Origin: Trileptium ribeirensis
Lineage: Eukaryota > Nematoda > Enoplea > Enoplida > Thoracostomopsidae
Direction of reading: 5' to 3'
DNA: 64,000 nt
NCBI GenBank assembly: GCA_030248225.1
Contig: JASANE010009808.1
Span: 32,766-96,765 of the forward strand
The notes beneath the pieces are model-generated. The model was not told where the DNA came from and made no database searches. It worked only from the letters and a program-made list of their open reading frames with translations. The position numbers and the translations under genes are program-made. Below, one piece after another: positions 15,301-24,300 of this stretch; the first letter of the stretch is position 1; the number at the start of each line of letters is the position of its first letter.

Positions 15301-18300
15301 ATCTTCTCAATTGTTCAAGCGCCATTGCTGATATTCGGTGGCTCATCTTGTAATTTAATATTCAATATAGTTTTGTACATCTCGCTAAATTACATTTTCA
15401 AAACTCAGAATTCATCGTTTTATGAAGAAAACAAGCTACTAGTATTATAAACAATATCACCATCTGGTGGCATCGTTTATATGCTCATTATGGCAAAAAT
15501 TGATTATTGAGATAATTTTAAATTTTGCTATTGAATTCAGAATGAGTGAATGAAACGATCGAAGCGAAGAATTTTTTCTAGCCTTGACAGTGGTGCAATG
15601 AAATTTGACAATGCCCGTTATTGGGTGTTTTAGGTTGACACACATAACTCAGTTTTGGCTGGGTTGATTGATTCTCACCCGTAGCTCATTTGGCAGCTTG
15701 ATCGCTCTATCGGTACCTTTAGTTATGTACGGAAACAGATTTCAACATGTTCATCTCGAGAAAACTGGTTAAATGGGATCGGATCAGGTCGCAAATGGGC
15801 CCAGAAATGACATAAATTATTATAACTAGACAACCGATATAGATATCTCAGTGAGATTAGGCATTTTTAGTAGAATGTATAAGCCTCTACAGAACTATGT
15901 CTAATGCGTTTCTATGCGATGGATGTATTTTGGTCAAAAACGCTTTCTAAATTGGGCCCATGATACCCAAAATACACGAAAATGGTGATATCTCTGCAAC
16001 AACTCTAATTATAGTAGTATTTGGGTCTCATTATGCATAACAAATCATTCTCTATGAAGCTGGAAATGTTGTTCTGCTTATTTGCATTGTTCACTTTGTA
16101 GGAGTAAGGTCAAATATTTATAAATGGGCATATGGGACACAAAATGTACTAAAATGGTAATATGTCCGCAACCACTCCAGGTGTATAGGTGTTTTTGATC
16201 TCGTTTGGTTTAGCAATCCATTGTCTATGTACTGCTATTTCCATTATCTACGCTTGGGAGTTTGTTCAAAAATTGTTTTCAATGGACCCATTGTATCCAA
16301 AATACAAGATAATGGTTATATCTCCGCAATCGCTCGAGCTATATAGGTGTTTTGGTCTCAAATTATATAGCAATTCATGGTCCCTATTGTGATTTAGTGC
16401 TCACTGTAAATATTGCCGTATACATCTCTGTAAATTACAGTTTCAGCACTCACAATATACCAGCTTGGCGGTAAGACAAGCTACTAGTATATACCTTTGG
16501 ATTTACTCTATGTAATGCCTAGGGTATAGGCTGGTTACCCCTTCTAAGGACCGGACAACTCTCAAAACCGCAAAAAATTTATCGCAAATCAGCAATCATC
16601 AAGAAAAAATTTTGAGATCTTTAAAATTTCTGATATTTACTTCCCCTATGAAGACCCCCGAGACCATCTACTCCTATATCGACGAACGTACGACATCTAT
16701 GGTGTATGTATGTTTTGCACATTACTTCATTCAATTCGTATCCGATTCGGATGCAACAAAATTTTGCAAGCTCTGTCAGATCGAAACGGGTCGGATTAGA
16801 TCAGACGCAATATGAAAAACCTCTTAGACAGTAAAAATGTTGATTTTGCAGTATTCCGGCTAATCAGTACTTTATCACAAGATTTTAGGGACAACGCAGA
16901 AATTTCTTTGCAAATTGATCCAAAATATACCGGAGAAGTAACTGGGCACGACGGAATGATTCGTAAGTTACAGTTGTGTATCTGAATTTCGAACAAATGC
17001 TGATCTGATTGCTTTAGCACAGGCTGACACCATGGGCATACAAACAAGGGCGCCACCACGCCACACCCCCTCCCCTACCCCGCAAAACCGTTTCGAGGTT
17101 CAAGTATTTGGTGTGTATGCCTGCACCCTTGAAATTTAATAAATTGTGATGTGGATACGAATCTGGGTCTTTTCAAATGTAAATCCTGAATTTAGACCCA
17201 CCCACTTCAAAAGTAGATCCTGAGCATGCCACTGCCACCGCGCGAGTAAAATGGACTGGAACGCTAACTATACCAAGAAAAGTATGACCAAATGACAAAA
17301 ATAGCAATGCTTAAGAACCAGCTATATTTAATACAACGATTTCGAGCACTAATTCATGATGTCGTCGCGGAAATACAAGATGCTTCGCTGGGACCGCTGA
17401 GATTAGCGTCACTGTAATTAGCTGACAAATAGAAAGCATAATAATACCTAATTATATAGCAACGGATAGTAAGTAAGTTTTTTAATGAATAGCTTAAACC
17501 TAATCGGGTTGTCCGTTGCAAAGATGCTTTCGATAAATTCAACAGTTACTCTGATTCTGGCCTAGAAATCGCTTTTACACGATATAATCTTGAGACAAAT
17601 AGAACCTAATATTTCAAATCCAGAAAATATAACTGTAAAATATGCATGCGTTTTGTTCCTATAATGATTTTGCCTATTTATTTCGTAGTTTGGGTGATAA
17701 TAAGGGCGACTACATTATAGTGTACAAACCAAATTTTACAAAGACCGTCAATATTTAAACCAAATACCGCCTACTACTCGCAAGTACTGGTAACAACAGC
17801 AGTAGATACTTGATTTGACACAAAATGGTTTTGTTTTAGTTACCTATAAAAGGTGTTATTCGTATTATGGCTGAGTATGCAATAAGACATATCACCTCCG
17901 CTGCAAAATTTTTATATCTGTAGCATGCCATAGGCGAGCACAACAGAACTCGACTCGACTAATATTAGGGGTAAAAACTTAGCCATCCAGATACTTTCCT
18001 TAATAGTTAAGTGCTCGTTGCTAAACAAAATCGACTGTAAAAATTGAACTTCCTGAGCTACAACCTTTCGCAACAAGACTGTGCATTAACGCAAAACCGG
18101 TAAACCAGATAGTCTATCTTACACAAAATAATTTCATTATATGTTATTAATTCTTTTGTATTTCATTTACTCTATGTACAATAATTCACAAAATGCTAAT
18201 TATATTAAGTATATATAATTAAACACATCTGCGCCATGCAAGTATATGCAATGTCTAAATGCTACATTAGACTAGTTTTCCCCAGCGTACCCTGTTATAT

Positions 18301-21300
18301 GTGAATACCTTGCCAAACAGAACAAGTTTTTAGTTGCGAACACTACAGTGTAGTTGAATTTTTGAAGTCTGGAAATTTTGGGGTTGCTTATAAACTACGT
18401 TAATTTGCTTTTGATGATAGTAATACTGGAATTGGTAATGTTCGACACGAAAAGAACTCACTCGTTGTTTTATGTCTTTCTATTTCGCATTACGTACTGT
18501 TGCCTTAACAATATTTTCCCGTTGAATTGCTCCAGTATATATATATTTATATAATTTTGGATAAAGTATTTTTCAATAAATTTGTTATCGCGGCCAATAA
18601 ACACAGCTGGAATGGCCTCCTGTAGCGAATTATTGAAAAAACTGCAAATAGCGGCACAGCCAAACTGATGCAACCATAGCAAGCAAAATCTTAGACTTTG
18701 CTGACTAATTTATAATTAGGCAGGATTATTTATTTAGTTTGGTAAAAAATAATGCAGTTTGGTCTAACAAAATGCACCTACATTTTATTCGTATCCTTTC
18801 AAATTCAATGATTTTGAACTAAACATTTAAAACGTGCCAGTCATGAACCTTAATATTTTGAGACCGAAGTAAATCTGCTGAACTTAACGTTAATATTTTG
18901 AGCCCGAAGCCCATCTGGGGACCGTAATCTTAATATTTTGAGCCGAAGTCAATCTGGGGACCGGCTATTTGAACCCGAATTCAATCTGGGGACCGTAACC
19001 TTAATATTTTGAGCCGAAGTCGATCTGGGGACCGTTACCTTAATATTTGGGGCCCGAAGTCAATCTGGGGACCTTAACCTTAATATTTTGAGCCGAAGTC
19101 AATCTGGGGACCGTAACTTTATATATTCAATAAACAACAGCTTATAGTTCGGCAGGTTTTCGACTGGGTCTTATGCTTAGTATATAGCTTATATACGGTT
19201 ATTGCCTTATGTTAAGACTCAAGCTTAGGTTTAGTATATCGAGGGCGGCACAACCTTTATAAAACTTACACCCCTCAACTTGACTTTGGTTTTACTCTGT
19301 ATGCTATTGAGTGTTATCATAAAATTTGATTCAGTGTGTTTACAACGTACATCACGGCCATATATATATTCAGGTCAGATCAGAACACAGATTGACAACA
19401 ACTCTGACCAGAAGGCTCAACAGGTCACTCTTAGTGGCGTGGCTAAGGTAAGGCTAGTTTGCTGAGTAAATTGTATTACCAATTGTACTTGGCATTGTTT
19501 TTGTCTGGTCTAGTAGCGATTATGGTTTGTTTCTATTTAAACGGCATAGATCTTCTCGTACACCAACTACACTGTACACGTGCGCTTTTCACGGAATTAC
19601 TTAAAATTAAATATAAGTAAAAGCAATAAACATTTACAAAACCACCAAGAAAAAATAATTTGCCAAATGTTTCAGTGAATGAAGAATTATAGTATTGTCA
19701 TACCACATCATTGTTTAGTACTAAGTATAGACAATCTACAACGCCTCTTCGCCTTGTTTATGCATTTAGTAAACTAATTCCGAAACGAAGATACTTTTTA
19801 AGACCCATGACTAGGACTTAATTTAACACTTGCATTTTGTGTCTTAGCAAAACATCACCAAGTCGCGAAAAATAATTATGCAATCATCATTAAGTCATAT
19901 TGGAGTTTTTTGCGTAGTGCTAAATTTGATAATCATCGTAAGCTCCATATGCTTTAAAATTTTGAAAATCTAAATTTTTACTTGTTACTCGGATTAGTAA
20001 AATAAATAGCAAACAATATACTGCACTGATACGTTTTGAATTATCAAGGACCCTTTAACTTTATTTCGCTTATGGTACTTCTCAGATAAGAAGCGATATC
20101 CAGATGAATTGAATAGTTTAAACAAACCATTCTATCACTGCGTAAATTTTTGACTAACCTTTTACTTGTTACTCGGATTAGTAAAATAAATAGCAAACTA
20201 TATACTGCACTGATACGTTTTGAATTATCAAGGACTCCTTAACTTTATTTCGCTTATGGTACTTCTCAGATATGAAGCGATATCCAGATGAATTGAATAG
20301 TTTAAACAAACCATTCTATCACTGCGTAAATTTTTGACTAACCTTTTACTTGTTACTCGGATTAGTAAAATAAATAGCAAACTATATACTGCACTGATAC
20401 GTTTTGAATTATCACGGACCCTTTAACTCTATTTCGCTTATGGTACTTCTCAGATTAGAAGCGATATCCAGATGAATTGAATAGTTTAAACAAACCAATC
20501 TATCAATGCGTAAATTTTTGACTAACCTTTTACTTGTTACTCGGATTAGTAAAATAAATAGCAAACAATATACTGCACTGATACGTTTTGAATTATCAAG
20601 GACCCTTTAACTTTATTTCTCTTATGGTACTTCTCAGATAAGAAGCGATATCCAGATGAATTGAATAGTTTAAACAAACCAATCTATCACTGCGTAAATT
20701 TTTGACTAACCTTTTACTTGTTACTCGGATTAGTAAAATAAATTGCAAACTATATACTGCACTGATACGTTTTGAATTATCAAGGACCCTTTAACTTTAT
20801 TTCGCTTACGGTACTTCTCAGATAAGAAGCGATATCCAGATGAATTGAATAGTTTAAACAAACCATTCTATCACTGCGTAAATTTTTGACTAACCTTTTA
20901 CTTGTTACTCGGATTAGTAAAATAAATAGCAAACTATATACTGCACTGATACGTTTTGAATTATCAATGGACCCTTTAACTCTATTTCGCTTATGGTACT
21001 TCTCAGATAAGAAGCGATATCCAGATGAATTGAATAGTTTAAACAAACCATTCTATCACTGCGTAAATTTTTGACTAACCTTTTACTTGTTACTCGGATT
21101 AGTAAAATAAATAGCAAACTATATACTGCACTGATACGTTTTGAATTATCAAGGACCCTTTAACTCTATTTCGCTTATGGTACTTCTCAGATTAGAAGCG
21201 ATATCCAGATGAATTGAATAGTTTAAACAAACCATTCTGTCACTGCGTAAATTTTTGACTAACCTTTTACTTGTTACTCGGATTAGTAACATAAATAGCA

Positions 21301-24300
21301 AACTATATACTGCACTGATACGTTTTGAATTATCAAGGACCCTTTAACTTTATTTCGCTTATGGTACTTCTCAGATATGAAGCGATATCCAGATGAATTG
21401 AATAGTTTAAACAAACCATTCTATCACTGCGTAAATTTTTGACTAACCTTTTACTTGTTACTCGGATTAGTAAAATAAATAGCAAACTATATACTGCACT
21501 GATACGTTTTGAATTATCAAGGACCCTTTAACTCTATTTCGCTTATGGTACTTCTCAGATAAGAAGCGATATCCAGATGAATTGAATAGTTTAAACAAAC
21601 CATTCTATCACTGCGTAAATTTTTGACTAACCTTTTACTTGTTACTCGGATTAGTAAAATAAATAGCAAACTATATACTGCACTGATACGTTTTGAATTA
21701 TCAATGGACCCTTTAACTCTATTTCGCTTATGGTACTTCTCAGATAAGAAGCGATATCCAGATGAATTGAATAGTTTAAACAAACCATTCTATCACTGCG
21801 TAAATTTTTGACTAACCTTTTACTTGTTACTCGGATTAGTAAAATAAATAGCAAACTATATACTGCACTGATACGTTTTGAATTATCAAGGACCCTTTAA
21901 CTTTATTCCGCTTATGGTACTTCTCAGATATGAAGCGATATCCAGATGAATTGAATAGTTTAAACAAACCATTCTATCACTGCGTAAATTTTTGACTAAC
22001 CTTTTACTTGTTACTCGGATTAGTAAAATAAATAGCAAACTATATACTGCACTGATACGTTTTGAATTATCAAGGACCCTTTAACTCTATTTCGCTTACG
22101 GTACTTCTCAGATAAGAAGCGATATCCAGATGAATTGAATAGTTTAAACAAACCATTCTATCACTGCGTAAATTTTTGACTAACTTTTTACTTGTTACTC
22201 GGATTAGTAAAATAAATAGCAAACTATATACTGCACTGATACGTTTTGAACTATTAAGGGCCCTTTAACTTTATTTCGCTTATGGTACTTCTCAGATATG
22301 AAGCGATATCCAGATGAATTGAATAGTTTAAACAAACCATTCTATCACTGCGTAAATTTTTGACTAACCTTTTACTTGTTACTCGGATTAGTAAAATAAA
22401 TAGCAAACTATATACTGCACTGATACGTTTTGAATTATCAAGGACCCTTTAACTCTATTTCGCTTATGGTACTTCTCAGATAAGAAGCGATATCCAGATG
22501 AATTGAATAGTTTAAACAAACCATTCTATCACTGCGTAAATTTTTGACTAACTTTTTACTTGTTACTCGGATTAGTAAAATAAATAGCAAACTATATACT
22601 GCACTGATACGTTTTGATCTATTAAGGACCCTTTAACTTTATTTCGCTTACGGTACTTCTCAGATAAGAAGCGATATCCTGATGAATTGAATAGTTTAAA
22701 CAAACCATTCTATCACTGCGTAAACTTTTGACTAACTTTTTACTTGTTACTCGGATTAGTAAAATAAATAGCAAACTATATACTGCACTGATACGTTTTG
22801 AACTATTAAGGACCCTTTAACTTTATTTCGCTTACGGTACTTCTCAGACAAGAAGCGATATCCAGATGAATTGAATAGTTTAAACAAACCATTCTATCAC
22901 TGCGTAAATTTTTGACTAACCTTTTACTTGTTACTCGGATTAGTAAAATAAATAACAAACTATATACTGCACTGATACGTTTTGAATTATCAAGGACCCT
23001 TTAACTCTATTTCGCTTATGGTACTTCTCAGATATGAAGCGATATCCAGATGAATTGAATAGTTTAAACAAACCATTCTATCACTGCGTAGATTTTTGAC
23101 TGATTTTGTTTGCAATTACTCACTAGATTAGTTCAGAATTTTAAGCAAGCAAAAATGGTTAGGGGCACGAGATACTCATGTTCTATTACCCTTAAACATC
23201 AAAATTATATGTTTTTAATATGAACGCCACAAGTGTCCCGAGTGTGAAAATTTACGTCTTGTTACGTGTAGTGCAGGATTATGCCATAAGAATGACAGCT
23301 AAGTTCATAAATGCTTTGATCTCAAATGTCGATTTTTCGGCTTTACAAAGCATAATGGAGGCTTTGTGAAGATTTTGGGCCAACATATGAGTTTTGAATC
23401 GTATTGTAAAAACACCATAGGAGAATTGTTACCCGTATCGTATCGGTATTTAAGCTGCTATTATAAAGTTCTGTGAAAATATTAGCCAAATCAGTTCATT
23501 CATTGCGAAGAAGCAGATTCGTACAATAAAATTCCATTTGATTTTGCCGATATCTAGAGTGTTGCTTCTTCCTGAAGATATGCATATGAATGGAGTTATT
23601 GCTCTATATATTTCAGCTAATACCCTAAACACTGAGTAATTAAATATAATCGCGCTAATACTTATTATTAGGATTCAAAGGGTCACAGTAAACTTTAGGC
23701 TATAGCTCAACCCGTATATGAGTAAAGAGCGCCGTATTTGCTCTGTGAGGTTGACTATATGTTGACGTTTTATTACTGGTGTATGTATTAAAACTGAAAT
23801 CAGAAAAATTGTGATAATTTAATTTTCCATGTTTCACCAAACAGCAAAATCCGGCACATTTCGGGCCAAACCTGGTCATTGTTTAAGCACGTGTGAACAA
23901 ATAATGTCATGTTATATACATATAACTAGTAACTCTATCGAGATTGCAGAACGTAGTGAAGCATAGGTACACCTACGCCTACACCTTTTACGTGCACATC
24001 AAATCAGCTCTCGATAGCCTTCGTCGATATGCTATATGTGGACATCACACAATACCAGCACAAGTTACAACAAAACTAACACCGGCAATGAGTTTTCCAT
24101 GCCCCAAAACCCCGGGTGCAACTTATCAGCCGCCCAAGACGTCAGAACAAATTTTCAAATTTTGGGTCGAGGAACCACGAGGGTACCATACCTCAAACCC
24201 CATAGCTCTAAAACCGTAGCCTTAATCGAAAAACAACAAAAAGAGGCATCGGCATTTATCATGTTACTATGAAATAAAACCAACCATAGAAAAAAATTCG

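Noticed and set aside
19977..23110. CRISPR array or repeated gene family
   Set aside because: Whole 184-bp units repeat without unique spacers, in a eukaryotic intron; the repeated open frames follow from the repeat.
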